Counted from the stretch's first letter, positions 8,089 through 17,378 are shown. The stretch is DNA of 64,000 nucleotides from Spongiibacter nanhainus (GCF_016132545.1 NZ_CP066167.1:518501-582500); one strand, 5' to 3'. The notes: a model not told the origin generated them from the letters alone. Made by a program: numbers and translations.

Positions 8089-9906
8089 ATGTCTACTGAG
8101 ATCAACCAGTTACGCAACATCGCGATTATCGCCCACGTCGACCACGGCAAGACCACTCTGGTGGATAAATTGCTTAGCCAGTCCGGCACCCTGGACCGCC
8201 GCAACGAGGGCGCCGAGCGGATTATGGACTCCAACGATCAGGAGAAAGAGCGGGGCATTACCATCCTTGCCAAAAACACCGCGATCCGTTGGAACGACTA
8301 CCGCATCAATATCGTCGACACCCCAGGGCACGCCGACTTTGGCGGCGAAGTGGAGCGGGTGTTGTCGATGGTGGATTCGGTGCTGCTGCTGGTGGATGCC
8401 GTAGACGGACCGATGCCACAAACCCGTTTTGTAACTCAGAAGGCCTTTGAGCGGGGTCTCAAGCCCATCGTAGTGGTCAACAAAGTCGACCGCCCCGGTG
8501 CGCGTCCGGATTGGGTTATCGACCAGGTTTTTGACCTGTTCGATCGCTTGGGTGCCACCGACGAGCAGTTGGACTTCCCCATCGTTTACGCTTCGGCCCT
8601 GAACGGCGTGGCGGGAATGGAGGCCGACGAGCTGGCTGAGGACATGACGCCGCTGTTCGAGATGATTGTCGACAAGGTGCCGGTCCCTGATGTGGATGTC
8701 GATGGGCCGCTGCAGATGCAGGTGTCGGCACTGGACTACAACAGCTATGTGGGTGTTATCGGTGTTGGCCGGATCAGCCGGGGCAGCATGGCCACCAACG
8801 AGCAGGTGGTGGTGGTTGGTGCCGACGGCAAGCAGCGCAAGGGTCGGGTGTTGACGGTAATGGGTTACCACGGCCTGGAGCGAGTGGAAGTCGACAAGGC
8901 TCAAGCAGGGGACATTGTCTGTATTACCGGTGTTGAGGGGCTGAATATCTCCGATACCCTGTGTAATCCCGCCCACCCCGAAGCGCTGCCGGCACTGTCG
9001 GTGGACGAGCCCACCGTGAGCATGACCTTCCAGGTCAACGACTCGCCCTTTGCCGGTAAAGAGGGCAAGTTTATTACCTCCCGCAATATCAAGGACCGTT
9101 TGGATCAGGAGCTGATCCACAACGTTGCCTTGCGGGTGGCGCAGGGCGACAGCCCCGATAAATTTAAGGTGTCCGGCCGCGGTGAATTGCACCTGTCGGT
9201 ATTGATCGAAACCATGCGCCGCGAAGGCTTTGAGTTGGGTGTTTCCCGCCCCGAAGTAGTACAAAAAGAAGTGGATGGCGTTGTTCAGGAGCCCTACGAG
9301 CTGGTGGTGATTGATGTTGAAGAGCAGCATCAAGGCGCCGTGATGGAAGAGCTGGGCCTGCGCCGGGCGGAAATGACCAACATGGAGCCCGACGGTAAAG
9401 GTCGCGTTAAATTAGAGTTTATGGCGCCGGCTCGGGGCCTTATCGGCTTCCGCGGCCAGTTCCTAACGTTGACCTCCGGCAGCGGCATTATGACTACAGT
9501 GTTTGACCACTACGGTGAAGTGAAGGGCGGCGAGATGGCCACCCGCCAAAATGGCGTGTTGGTATCCATGGTCAAGGGCAAGACTTTGAGTTACGCGCTT
9601 TACAACCTGCAGGATCGCGGCCGGCTGTTTCTGGGCCACGGTGAGGAAATCTACGAAGGCCAGATCATTGGTCTTCACGCCCGCTCCAACGACCTGGTGG
9701 TTAACCCGACTAAAGCCAAGCAGCTCACCAATGTCCGCGCCGCCGGTACTGACGAGGCGCTAACGCTGACGCCGCCAGTTCGCCATACCCTGGAGCAGGC
9801 CCTGGAATTTATTGAAGACGACGAGCTGGTGGAAGTGACGCCGGAAAGCATTCGTCTGCGCAAGAAACTGCTCACTGAAAACGAGCGCAAGCGCGCCACC
9901 AAGTAG
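8089..9906 (+). CDS. typA: Ribosome-associated GTPase TypA/BipA
   Basis: TypA (BipA) is a translational GTPase related to EF-G and LepA that assists 50S assembly and growth under stress and cold. The 605-residue length is typical. The G domain shows HVDHGKT (16-22), the switch RGIT, DTPGH and NKVD motifs, followed by domains II, III, V and the BipA-specific C-terminal domain ending in [13 protein letters not shown]. The ATG at 8089 gives [20 protein letters not shown], the conserved start. It stands alone, with a strong hairpin immediately downstream that belongs to the leader of the next gene. Confidence 0.98.
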   Translation: MSTEINQLRNIAIIAHVDHGKTTLVDKLLSQSGTLDRRNEGAERIMDSNDQEKERGITILAKNTAIRWNDYRINIVDTPGHADFGGEVERVLSMVDSVLLLVDAVDGPMPQTRFVTQKAFERGLKPIVVVNKVDRPGARPDWVIDQVFDLFDRLGATDEQLDFPIVYASALNGVAGMEADELAEDMTPLFEMIVDKVPVPDVDVDGPLQMQVSALDYNSYVGVIGVGRISRGSMATNEQVVVVGADGKQRKGRVLTVMGYHGLERVEVDKAQAGDIVCITGVEGLNISDTLCNPAHPEALPALSVDEPTVSMTFQVNDSPFAGKEGKFITSRNIKDRLDQELIHNVALRVAQGDSPDKFKVSGRGELHLSVLIETMRREGFELGVSRPEVVQKEVDGVVQEPYELVVIDVEEQHQGAVMEELGLRRAEMTNMEPDGKGRVKLEFMAPARGLIGFRGQFLTLTSGSGIMTTVFDHYGEVKGGEMATRQNGVLVSMVKGKTLSYALYNLQDRGRLFLGHGEEIYEGQIIGLHARSNDLVVNPTKAKQLTNVRAAGTDEALTLTPPVRHTLEQALEFIEDDELVEVTPESIRLRKKLLTENERKRATK

Positions 9907-9925
9907 AATCCACCCTCACTCGATA

Positions 9926-9971
9926 GGGCCTTCTGCGCTACACTGGTAAAACACCAGTGTGGAGAAGGCCC
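9926..9971 (+). promoter_or_regulatory. Long hairpin covering the ribosome binding site of the aminopeptidase gene
   Basis: The 5' arm 9926-9934 (GGGCCTTCT) pairs perfectly with 9963-9971 (AGAAGGCCC), and 9938-9947 pairs with 9953-9962 with one G-U pair, leaving a three-base bulge (9935-9937) and a five-base AAAAC loop. The total is 19 pairs. The Shine-Dalgarno sequence GGAGAAGG (9961-9968) lies wholly within the 3' arm and the ATG is only two bases beyond it. No T run follows, so it does not look like a typA terminator. It probably limits translation of the next gene. Confidence 0.7.
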
Positions 9972-9973
9972 TT

Positions 9974-10945
9974 ATGCAGTCGCTCTATCCCGATATCAAA
10001 CCCTATGCGACCCACCAAATTGCGGTGGATGCCCCCCATGTGCTCTACGTTGAGGAAAGCGGCAACCCCGACGGCTTGCCGGTGGTGTTTCTGCACGGCG
10101 GGCCCGGTGTGGGCTGCAATCCCAAGGCGCGCTGCTTTTTCGACCCGGAGCGCTACCGTATTGTCTGCTTTGATCAGCGCGGCAGCGGCCGCTCAACGCC
10201 CCACGCCTGCTTAGAGAACAACACCACAGCGCACCTTATTGCCGATATTGAGGTGATTCGCCAGCAGCTGGGCATAGAGCGCTGGGTGGTGTTTGGGGGT
10301 TCCTGGGGTTCGACCTTGGGGCTGGCCTACGCTCAGGCTCACCCGCAGCGAGCTGCCGCGCTGATATTGCGGGGCATTTTCCTGTGCCGCGCCCAGGACT
10401 TGAACTGGTTCTACAGCGAGGGCGGTGCCAGCCGGGTTTATCCGGACTATTGGCAGGATTTTGCCGAGGGTGTGGAGCGCATTGGCGATGAAAACTGGAT
10501 TGAGGCCTACCACCGGGCCCTGCACGACGATAACGAAGTCGCCCGTATGGCCGCCGCCAAAGCCTGGTCGCTGTGGGAGGCGCGCTGCAGCACGCTGCGC
10601 CCCAGTCACGATATCGAGGAACAGATGACCAATGCCCATGTGGCCGTGTCGATGTCCCACATCGAGACCCACTATTTTATCAATCACTGTTTTCTCGCCG
10701 ATAACCAGTTGCTGGAGAACATGGATAGCATTGCCGATATCCCCGGTATTATTGTGCACGGTCGCTACGACTTGTTGTGTCCGTTAGATCAGGCGGTAGC
10801 CATTCATCGGCTTTGGCCCGCGGCTGAACTGCACGTTATCCGCGAGGCGGGACACTCTGCCTTTGAGCCGGGCATTACCGATGCGCTGGTCAAAGCCAGC
10901 GACGAGATCGCCGACCTGCTGGCCGATGAGGGGCCCACTTACTAG
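9974..10945 (+). CDS. pip: Proline iminopeptidase (alpha/beta hydrolase, peptidase S33)
   Basis: The enzyme removes N-terminal proline from peptides in the cytoplasm. From the ATG at 9974 the protein is 323 residues, typical of the family. It has the oxyanion motif HGGPG (41-45), DQRGSGRS (67-74) and the nucleophile elbow GGSWGS (108-113, Ser110), with the catalytic Asp in HGRYDLLCP and His in EAGHSAFEP near the C terminus. A GTG at 9959 in the same frame is unlikely to be the start, because GGAGAAGG sits between it and the ATG at proper spacing. Translation is probably controlled by the hairpin described just upstream. Confidence 0.92.
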   Translation: MQSLYPDIKPYATHQIAVDAPHVLYVEESGNPDGLPVVFLHGGPGVGCNPKARCFFDPERYRIVCFDQRGSGRSTPHACLENNTTAHLIADIEVIRQQLGIERWVVFGGSWGSTLGLAYAQAHPQRAAALILRGIFLCRAQDLNWFYSEGGASRVYPDYWQDFAEGVERIGDENWIEAYHRALHDDNEVARMAAAKAWSLWEARCSTLRPSHDIEEQMTNAHVAVSMSHIETHYFINHCFLADNQLLENMDSIADIPGIIVHGRYDLLCPLDQAVAIHRLWPAAELHVIREAGHSAFEPGITDALVKASDEIADLLADEGPTY

Positions 10946-11010
10946 GGTCTGTTCACACTCACTGCAATGTGTTCGCTGGCGGTCTTCGTCATTCAACGTA
11001 GGGAACAATT

Positions 11011-11448
11011 TTGAAAATTTTGCTACAACGGGTTCGCCACGCTCGAGTCGAGGTAGGGGGCAGTGTGGTGGGAGAAATCCAACAGGGGCTGCTGGCCTTT
11101 GTGGGTATCGAGAAACAGGACGATCAATTTAGCGCCGAAAAGTTACTCGATAAAATGCTAGCCTACCGGGTCTTTGCCGATGAGCAGGGCAAAATGAATC
11201 GCTCGGTGGCGGATATCGACGGCGGCGTGCTGCTGGTGTCGCAATTCACCCTGGCGGCAGACACCCGTAAGGGCTTGCGCCCCAGCTTTTCTTCGGCGGC
11301 GCCGCCCGAGCAGGCCAAGGCCTTGTATGAACACTGCGTGGCCTATACCGAGGCTAAGCACCACACCGTTGCCCAGGGCGAATTTGCCGCTGATATGCAA
11401 ATTACCCTGCTTAACGATGGACCGGTCACCTTTTTGCTGGAGAGCTAG
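11011..11448 (+). CDS. dtd: D-aminoacyl-tRNA deacylase
   Basis: Dtd removes D-amino acids mischarged on tRNA, and also glycine from tRNA-Ala. The 145-residue length equals that of E. coli Dtd and the whole sequence aligns. The two catalytic signatures are present: SQFTLAA at 77-83 and NDGPVTF with the cross-subunit Gly137-Pro138. The start is a TTG, giving MKILLQRVRHARV, preceded by AGGGAA. No ATG occurs early enough to preserve the conserved N terminus, so the TTG is well supported. It lies 65 bases after the aminopeptidase gene and may be cotranscribed with it. Confidence 0.95.
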   Translation: MKILLQRVRHARVEVGGSVVGEIQQGLLAFVGIEKQDDQFSAEKLLDKMLAYRVFADEQGKMNRSVADIDGGVLLVSQFTLAADTRKGLRPSFSSAAPPEQAKALYEHCVAYTEAKHHTVAQGEFAADMQITLLNDGPVTFLLES

Positions 11449-11455
11449 GGAACCT

Positions 11456-11551
11456 CTGCACAACCTGATGATACCTCAGGCTTTGCCTTAAACTGTTCAG
11501 CAAGGCGGCGTTGTGCAGCCAACTAGTAAAATTGTGTAGCCCACTAATAAA
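11456..11551 (+). repeat. Inverted repeat and 21-base tandem repeat in the dtd-oxidoreductase gap
   Basis: CTGCACAAC at 11456-11464 is mirrored by GTTGTGCAG at 11510-11518. The second arm also begins a 21-base unit (11510-11530) that is repeated directly after itself (11531-11551) with 17 of 21 bases identical. Together they fill most of the 121-base gap before the oxidoreductase gene. The nature of the element is unknown; a small mobile-element remnant or a regulator site are both possible. Confidence 0.6.
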
Positions 11552-11569
11552 CAGGAAAGCGGTAGCGGT

Positions 11570-13750
11570 ATGACTGAAAAACGCGTCATTGGCGGCGGCC
11601 CCAAGAAAGTCCTCTACACCCTCAATACAGCCCGAAAGATCGGCCTGCTGAATTCCGCCAAAGCCCTCAATGCCAAAAATGCCTGCAAGGCCTGTGGCCT
11701 GGGTATGGGTGGGCAGCGCGGCGGCATGACCAATGAGTTGGATGAATTCCCCTCGGTGTGTAACAAGAGCATTCAGGCCCAGTCCACCGATATTCAGCCG
11801 CCCATTCCCGGCGATGTGTTTAACCACAGTCTGGCTGAGTTTCGGCAACTGTCCGCGCGAGAGCTGGAGCATCTGGGCAGACTGGGCAAGCCGATTTACA
11901 AAGCCGCTGGCCAGGATCGGTACCAGGAGGTCGACTGGGACTGGGCCATTGACCGGGTTGCGCAGCGCTTTGGCAAAACCGACCCCGCCCGCAGCTTTTT
12001 TTACAGCTCGGGCCGCTCCTCCAACGAGGCGGGGTTTGTGCTACAACTGATGGCCAGGTTGTATGGCACTAACAATATCAGCAACTGCTCTTACTACTGC
12101 CACCAGGCTACCGGTGAAGCACTGGCCTCCACAATCGGTACTGGCACTGCCACGGTGGAGCTGGAGGATATCAAGCACTGCGATACCTTCTTTCTGATTG
12201 GTGCCAACCCTGCCTCCAATCATCCCCGTTTGCTGCACAAGCTTATCGAGCTGCGCCGTCGCGGCGGCACGGTGGTGGTCATCAACCCGCTGCGGGAGGC
12301 CGGACTGGTACAGTTCGCGGCCCCCAAAATGGTCAGCTCCATGATCAAGGGCGGCGACGAGGTGGCGAGCCTCTATTTACAGCCGCGAATCGGTAGCGAC
12401 ATTGCCTTGTTTATCGCATTGGCCAAGGCGGTATTGGAGAGGGGGGCTATCGATAAAGGTTTTATCGACAGCCACTGTGACGGCTATGCCGAGCTGGTGG
12501 ATTACCTGCTGCAGCAGTCCTGGCCGAATCTGGAAAAGCAGTGTGGGATAGCCCGGGCCGATATCGACAAAGTGGCGGAGGCCTACAGTCAGTCCAATAA
12601 GGCCATTTTTGCCTGGGGCATGGGCATGACCCACCACCGCCACGGTGTCGACAATATCGAGTGGATCAGCAACTTGGCTTTGTTGCGAGGCATGGTGGGC
12701 AAGGTTGGCGCCGGACTGCTGCCACTGCGTGGGCACAGTAATGTGCAGGGAATCGGTACCATCGGCGTCAAGCCGGTACTGCCCGCCCAGGTGTTTGAGC
12801 GCATCGAGCAGTCCTTTGGCGTGTCGCTGCCGCAAACGCCGGGCCTACACACCTTGGCTTCGTTGGACGCGGCCCACCGCGGCGACATGGATGCGGCGCT
12901 GATGATGGGGGGCAACCTTTACGAGGCCACGCCGGACAGCGAATGGGCGCGTCAGGCCATGGATAATATCGGTTTTAAAGTATTTCTAACCACAACTTTA
13001 AACCGCGGTCATGTCACTGGAGTCGACGCCGGGGAAGCAATTGTTCTGCCGGTTTGCGCCCGGGATGAAGAGCCGGAGCCCACGACTCAAGAGTCGATGT
13101 TTAACTATGTGCGCTTGAGCGATGGCGGTATCAGTCGCATTGCCTCGGTGCGCTCGGAGGTGGCGGTGCTGGCCGATATTGGCCAGCGATTGCTGAAGGA
13201 CACCGGGGTGAACTTTGCCGAGTTCAAGCGCCATCAGTCGGTTCGGGAAGCGATCGCCCGGGTGGTGCCGGGGATGGAAGCATTGGCTGATATTGAGGTG
13301 GCCAAGCGCGAGTTCTATGTTAAAGGGCGCATCAAGCACCAGCCCGAGTTTGCCACTGCCAATGGCCGCGCCCGCTTCGTGCTGCCAGCGGGTAAGGATT
13401 CTGAGAGCGATGAGCTTCATCCTTTTACCTTGATGACACTGCGTAGCGAAGGCCAGTTCAACTCCATTATCTATGAAGAGAAAGACAGCTATCGGGGTGT
13501 GTTGCATCGTTGGGTAGTGCTGGTTAATCAACAAGATGCGCTGGAGCATGGCGTTCGGGAAGGCGATCGGGTGGATCTGCGATCAAATAGCGGGACCATG
13601 GAGCAGGTGGAGGTGAAGTTAGCCAATATTCCCCAAGGCTGCCTGGCGGCTTATTACCCCGAGGCCAACGTGCTTAGCTCCCGGCGCACCGACCCCAGGA
13701 GCCATACGCCGGAATTTAAATCGGTTCCGGTCTCCCTGCTGCGGCGTTGA
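11570..13750 (+). CDS. FdhF/YdeP family molybdopterin oxidoreductase
   Basis: This 726-residue protein belongs to the YdeP branch of the molybdopterin (bis-MGD) oxidoreductases, related to formate dehydrogenase H. It aligns with E. coli YdeP along its length, including SSGRSSNEA, IGANPASNHPR and LRGHSNVQG, and has a C-terminal molydopterin-dinucleotide binding domain (about 605-726). Cysteines 39, 42 and 64 could serve an N-terminal iron-sulfur site. There is no selenocysteine or obvious cysteine ligand at the formate dehydrogenase active-site position. The substrate of the family is unknown; YdeP has been linked to acid resistance. It stands alone, with aceK convergent 8 bases away. Confidence 0.88.
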   Translation: MTEKRVIGGGPKKVLYTLNTARKIGLLNSAKALNAKNACKACGLGMGGQRGGMTNELDEFPSVCNKSIQAQSTDIQPPIPGDVFNHSLAEFRQLSARELEHLGRLGKPIYKAAGQDRYQEVDWDWAIDRVAQRFGKTDPARSFFYSSGRSSNEAGFVLQLMARLYGTNNISNCSYYCHQATGEALASTIGTGTATVELEDIKHCDTFFLIGANPASNHPRLLHKLIELRRRGGTVVVINPLREAGLVQFAAPKMVSSMIKGGDEVASLYLQPRIGSDIALFIALAKAVLERGAIDKGFIDSHCDGYAELVDYLLQQSWPNLEKQCGIARADIDKVAEAYSQSNKAIFAWGMGMTHHRHGVDNIEWISNLALLRGMVGKVGAGLLPLRGHSNVQGIGTIGVKPVLPAQVFERIEQSFGVSLPQTPGLHTLASLDAAHRGDMDAALMMGGNLYEATPDSEWARQAMDNIGFKVFLTTTLNRGHVTGVDAGEAIVLPVCARDEEPEPTTQESMFNYVRLSDGGISRIASVRSEVAVLADIGQRLLKDTGVNFAEFKRHQSVREAIARVVPGMEALADIEVAKREFYVKGRIKHQPEFATANGRARFVLPAGKDSESDELHPFTLMTLRSEGQFNSIIYEEKDSYRGVLHRWVVLVNQQDALEHGVREGDRVDLRSNSGTMEQVEVKLANIPQGCLAAYYPEANVLSSRRTDPRSHTPEFKSVPVSLLRR

Positions 13751-13758
13751 GTGTCGCC

Positions 13759-15510
13759 TTAGTCGCTGAGACTGTTGTTGCCATCGGCCCGCTGCTGAAA
13801 GCGCTGCTTCTTGCGATAGGGGAACACGTCAGCCACGTAACCCTGGCTGATTCGATCCTGCAGATCCCGCCAGTAGTCTGGGTCATAGAGGTCGCTGTGT
13901 AATTCATCGAAGACTTTCTTGGCCTTCTGATTGCCGGAGAAGAATAAACGGAATTCTTCCGGGAATACGTCTTCCGGTTTGACCTCGTACCAGGGGTGGG
14001 TGGCCATGGCCTGCTCTTCGGTTTTGGGTTCCGGCAAGCGGCGGAAGTTACAGTCGGTGAGGGGGCAGATTTCATCGTAGTCGTAAAATACCACCCGGCC
14101 GTGACGGGTAACGCCAAAGTTTTTTAGCAGCATATCGCCGGGGAAGAGGTTACCCGCCGCCAGCTGCTTGATGGCCTTGCCGTACTCGTCCATCACGCTG
14201 TACAGCTGCTGCTCGTCGCACTCTTTCAGATAGAGGTTGAGGGGCACCATTTTGCGCTCGATATAGACGTGTTTGAGGATCAGCACATTGCCGTTTTCCT
14301 CCACCAGTGACGGCGCCTCTTTATACAGCTCGGCCATCAGTTCGTCGGAAAAACGCCGGCGATCAAAGGCCAGATTATTGAACTCCTGGGTATCTGCCAT
14401 GCGCCCACCCCGGTCCCAGCGTTTGACCAGGCTGTAGCACTTCTTCACGTGATCCCGAGTCATTTCCTTGGGTGGGGTAAAGCGGTCCTTGATGACCTTG
14501 TAGACGTAGTCGAAATCCGGGCGGGTAAACACCAGCATCACCATACCCTTGATGCCCGGGGCTATGACATAGGGCTCGGCACTGTTGATGGTGTCGGCCA
14601 CCGCAAAACGGAAGAATTCGGTTTTACCGTGCTTGGGCATCCCCAGCGCGTTATAGAGCTCGAAGACTTCCTTGTGGGGCATCAAGCGACGCAAAAAGGC
14701 CACGTATTCCGAGGGGATGGAGGCATCCACCATAAAATAGCTGCGGCTGAAGCTGAACAGAATGGAGATGTCGTCGGGGTCGTAAAGTAGGGTATCGACG
14801 TAAATGGCGTTTTCTTCAGTGTGAAGAATCGGCAGCACAAAGGGCAGGCTGAAGCGCCCGCTGTAGACCCGCCCCACCAGATACGCTGCTTTGTTGCGGA
14901 AAAACAACGACTCCAGGGTTTCCACCCAGATATCGCCGCTGCCTTTGGGAATTCGCGGAATAAGTTCGTCGTTAACCACATTGAGGATAAAGTCGATATC
15001 CCGGCTCTTGTCCTCCCAGGGGATATTGAACTCGCAGTTGTCCAGCATGCGGCTGATAATCTCGGCGGCGTTGTTGCCGCCGAAGTGATAGCGATGCAGG
15101 ATCGACTCGCTGTCGATAGGGCCGCGATGCTCCATGGGCACCAGGGCAAAGGTGTGTTGCTCGCGGATTTTTTCGTGATTGAATACGGTGCAGTAAATAG
15201 AGTTGAAGAAGGATTGGGCAATCTCAAAATTGTCGTGATTCTGGATCAGCTCGGCGTATTCCTGCTTGGCCACTTCCCAGTTATCCCGATCCTCCACACT
15301 GCCACCGGTGATGGTGTAGGCCGCCTCGGCGACAATGGCGCGCTTTTGCTTCCACAAGTCCAGCCGCGCCCGCATGGCTTTTTGCGCACCCTGCCAGTCC
15401 GCCGCTTCAAAGCGGGCCTGTGCTCCCAGCGTAATATTTTTGTACTCGGCAAAAAAAGCATCAAAGCCGTTGAGAATGGCCATGGCCAAGCGGCGGGTGA
15501 CGGCGGTCAT
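13759..15510 (-). CDS. aceK: Isocitrate dehydrogenase kinase/phosphatase
   Basis: AceK phosphorylates and dephosphorylates isocitrate dehydrogenase, switching isocitrate between the TCA cycle and the glyoxylate bypass. The 583-residue protein matches the E. coli enzyme (578) throughout. The kinase-like fold includes the ATP loop APGIKGMVM at about residue 320, and the catalytic stretch DMLLKNFGVTRHGRVVFYDYDE. It is not adjacent to aceA as in enterics; an LLM oxidoreductase gene and rraA lie between, all on the same strand. It is likely expressed during growth on acetate or fatty acids. Confidence 0.97.
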   Translation of the reverse strand: MTAVTRRLAMAILNGFDAFFAEYKNITLGAQARFEAADWQGAQKAMRARLDLWKQKRAIVAEAAYTITGGSVEDRDNWEVAKQEYAELIQNHDNFEIAQSFFNSIYCTVFNHEKIREQHTFALVPMEHRGPIDSESILHRYHFGGNNAAEIISRMLDNCEFNIPWEDKSRDIDFILNVVNDELIPRIPKGSGDIWVETLESLFFRNKAAYLVGRVYSGRFSLPFVLPILHTEENAIYVDTLLYDPDDISILFSFSRSYFMVDASIPSEYVAFLRRLMPHKEVFELYNALGMPKHGKTEFFRFAVADTINSAEPYVIAPGIKGMVMLVFTRPDFDYVYKVIKDRFTPPKEMTRDHVKKCYSLVKRWDRGGRMADTQEFNNLAFDRRRFSDELMAELYKEAPSLVEENGNVLILKHVYIERKMVPLNLYLKECDEQQLYSVMDEYGKAIKQLAAGNLFPGDMLLKNFGVTRHGRVVFYDYDEICPLTDCNFRRLPEPKTEEQAMATHPWYEVKPEDVFPEEFRLFFSGNQKAKKVFDELHSDLYDPDYWRDLQDRISQGYVADVFPYRKKQRFQQRADGNNSLSD

Positions 15511-15575
15511 GGGGTCTATTAATTCCTATAAAAATCGATTTCAGCAGTCTGCCTGACTTTGTCGGCAAAGCGAAG

Positions 15576-15600
15576 CCCGGCGCCCTGATCTGACGCCGGG
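15576..15600 (-). terminator. Possible terminator between the LLM oxidoreductase gene and aceK
   Basis: CCCGGCG (15576-15582) and CGCCGGG (15594-15600) form a perfect 7-base stem with an 11-base loop in the 109-base gap. On the minus strand it is followed by CTTCGCTTTG rather than a clean T run, so it is weak as a terminator. Confidence 0.35.
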
Positions 15601-15619
15601 TGCTGGGTTTATGAGGCGA

Positions 15620-16654
15620 TTACAGGAAGCAATCGGCCACCACTTCTCGGGCCTCGGCCTGCTGACAGTTGAGGATCATGGTGCCCACTTCACCGCGCTT
15701 TTCTGCGGCCAACCAGTCTTTGGCTCGCTCGCGAATCCGCGCTTCGGGGCCGACCAGCGCGATCTCGTCAACCAGCTCATTGGGCACCGCTTCCCGGGCC
15801 TCGTCTTTGTTGCCTGCCAGATAGAGGTCCTGCACTTTTTCGGCGGCGTCACCGTAGCCCATGCGGGTGGCGTAATCGGTGTAGAAGTTTTTGCCTTTGG
15901 CGCCCATGCCACCAATGTAGAGTGCCAGGAAGTCTTTGATGAAGTAGCGGCAGCCGTCCAGGTTGTCATCCATGATCACACCGACAAAGGGCGCGACATC
16001 AAAATCGGCTTTTGTGCGGCCGCTTTTCTCTAAACCTTTGTTGATGCTGGGCTCTAGTACCGAGTACTTTTCCGGGCTCATCCACACCGGGAATACACCG
16101 TCGGCCACTTCCGCAGAGGCGGCAACGCCGTTGGGGGTAATAGAGGCGGTGTAAATGGGAATGGCCGGGTTGCCATGGAGAATGGACTTCAATGGCTTAC
16201 CCAGGCCAGTAGTGCCTTCGCCTTTGTTGGGCATTTGGTACATTTTGCCATCAAATTCTACCGGCCCTTTGCGCTCAAAAATTTGCTTCATAATCTTGAT
16301 GTATTCCCGGGTCCGGGTCACCGGTTTGCCATAGGGCACGCCGTGCCAGCCCTCTACCACCTGGGGGCCAGAGGCGCCCAGACCGACAATAAAACGGCCG
16401 CCGGAAAGGGCATCCAGACTCATGGCCGTCATCGCGGTCATCGCCGGGGTGCGGGCGGGCATCTGCATAATGGCCGTGCCCACTTTAATGGTTTTGGTCT
16501 GAGCGAGAATCCAGGCCGCTGGGCTGACAGCGTCAGATCCATAGGCCTCGGCGGTCCACACTGAGTCAAAACCCAGGGATTCAGCGTGTTGGATATCGTC
16601 CATGGGCAGCTTCAGTTCGGCGCCGGAGTACCCCAGCAGTAGTCCCAGTTTCAT
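15620..16654 (-). CDS. LLM class (luciferase-like) flavin or F420-dependent oxidoreductase
   Basis: This 344-residue protein has the TIM-barrel pattern of luciferase-like monooxygenases and F420-dependent oxidoreductases: MKLGLLLGYSGAE at the start, the ESLGFDSVWTAE segment, GTAIMQMPARTPAMTAM, and SGGRFIVGLGASGPQVVEGW. The closest memory match is to actinobacterial and marine gammaproteobacterial proteins annotated as LLM class F420-dependent oxidoreductases. Whether this organism makes F420 cannot be decided here; an FMN-dependent role is possible. The substrate is unknown. It is in a same-strand row with aceK and rraA. Confidence 0.82.
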   Translation of the reverse strand: MKLGLLLGYSGAELKLPMDDIQHAESLGFDSVWTAEAYGSDAVSPAAWILAQTKTIKVGTAIMQMPARTPAMTAMTAMSLDALSGGRFIVGLGASGPQVVEGWHGVPYGKPVTRTREYIKIMKQIFERKGPVEFDGKMYQMPNKGEGTTGLGKPLKSILHGNPAIPIYTASITPNGVAASAEVADGVFPVWMSPEKYSVLEPSINKGLEKSGRTKADFDVAPFVGVIMDDNLDGCRYFIKDFLALYIGGMGAKGKNFYTDYATRMGYGDAAEKVQDLYLAGNKDEAREAVPNELVDEIALVGPEARIRERAKDWLAAEKRGEVGTMILNCQQAEAREVVADCFL

Positions 16655-16709
16655 AGTGCATCCTCAAATGTTGTTATCGACTATTGGGTGGTGATTTGCG
16701 TGTGCGGTA

Positions 16710-17192
16710 TTAACCCTGCAGGGCCTGGCTGGCGACAATGACGCCGGTTTCATCGGCATAGAGGAAGTCACCACAGCCAATTTCGCAGCCGCCAAAGTGC
16801 AAGTTTACGCCAAGCTGACCTTCGCCGCGCTTTTCGGTCTTGCGGGGGACGCTGCCCAGGGCCATAACGCCCAGCTCCATCGGTGCAATTTCCTCAACGT
16901 CTCGCAGGTAGCCAAAAATAACAATACCCGCCCAGCCGTTTTTTACCGCCGCGCTGGCCAAGTTGTCACCCAGCAGGGAGCGCCGGGGCGAGCCGCCGCC
17001 ATCGACCACCAGCACGCGACCTTCGCCTGGGGTTTTAACTTGCTCGGCGACCAGAGAGTTGTCCTCAAAACACTTAATGGTCTGCACCTGGCCACCGAAT
17101 TGGGTTACCGCGCCGTAGTGGCGGAACTGCAGTTCAATGACGCGAACGGCGTCGCCGTGTTCGTCGCAGAGGTCGGGGGTGGAAATCGACAT
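16710..17192 (-). CDS. rraA: RraA family protein (RNase E inhibitor or HMG/CHA aldolase-like)
   Basis: The 160-residue protein belongs to the RraA family. The family motif is visible as GGGSPRRSLLGDNLA, followed by GWAGIVIFGYLRDVEEI and GVIVAS at the C terminus. In E. coli RraA binds RNase E and slows RNA decay; related proteins act as metal-dependent 4-hydroxy-4-methyl-2-oxoglutarate aldolases. Its size and the RDVEEI segment (RDVDEL in RraA) fit the regulator, but both activities can coexist. It starts at an ATG preceded by GGAGG. Confidence 0.88.
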   Translation of the reverse strand: MSISTPDLCDEHGDAVRVIELQFRHYGAVTQFGGQVQTIKCFEDNSLVAEQVKTPGEGRVLVVDGGGSPRRSLLGDNLASAAVKNGWAGIVIFGYLRDVEEIAPMELGVMALGSVPRKTEKRGEGQLGVNLHFGGCEIGCGDFLYADETGVIVASQALQG

Positions 17193-17218
17193 GGGGCCTC
17201 CTTAATGCAAGTGTTGGA

Positions 17219-17378
17219 GGTGGACATAAAAGGGCAATGTCCACCCTACGGGTTCGTTGTGTGTCCGCCGCGTCCATATTTATGGTGTGGCGGTGCCCGG
17301 TGGACATAAACGGCGATGTCCACCCTACTGATTCGGTGGGTGGGGCGTTGCTGTGGCTACCTTGTCCATATTTGTGCC
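17219..17378 (+). repeat. Duplicated REP-like palindromic element between aceA and rraA
   Basis: The 315-base gap 17193-17507 holds two copies of a palindrome with GGTGGACAT and ATGTCCACC arms followed by CTAC, at 17219-17249 and 17299-17328. After each copy come related sequences: a TTCG-TG-GTG segment, then GTCCATATTT (17271-17280 and 17363-17372, the second after an extra insert of about 12 bases). The unit is therefore a diverged tandem duplication of about 75-80 bases. The palindrome, the CCTAC edge and the intergenic position resemble REP-type elements. The only other thing in the gap is the aceA terminator. Confidence 0.7.

Noticed and set aside
9926..9971. Hairpin considered as the typA transcription terminator.
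   Set aside because: No T run follows; the hairpin ends two bases before a start codon and contains its ribosome binding site, so a leader role fits better, though both are not exclusive.
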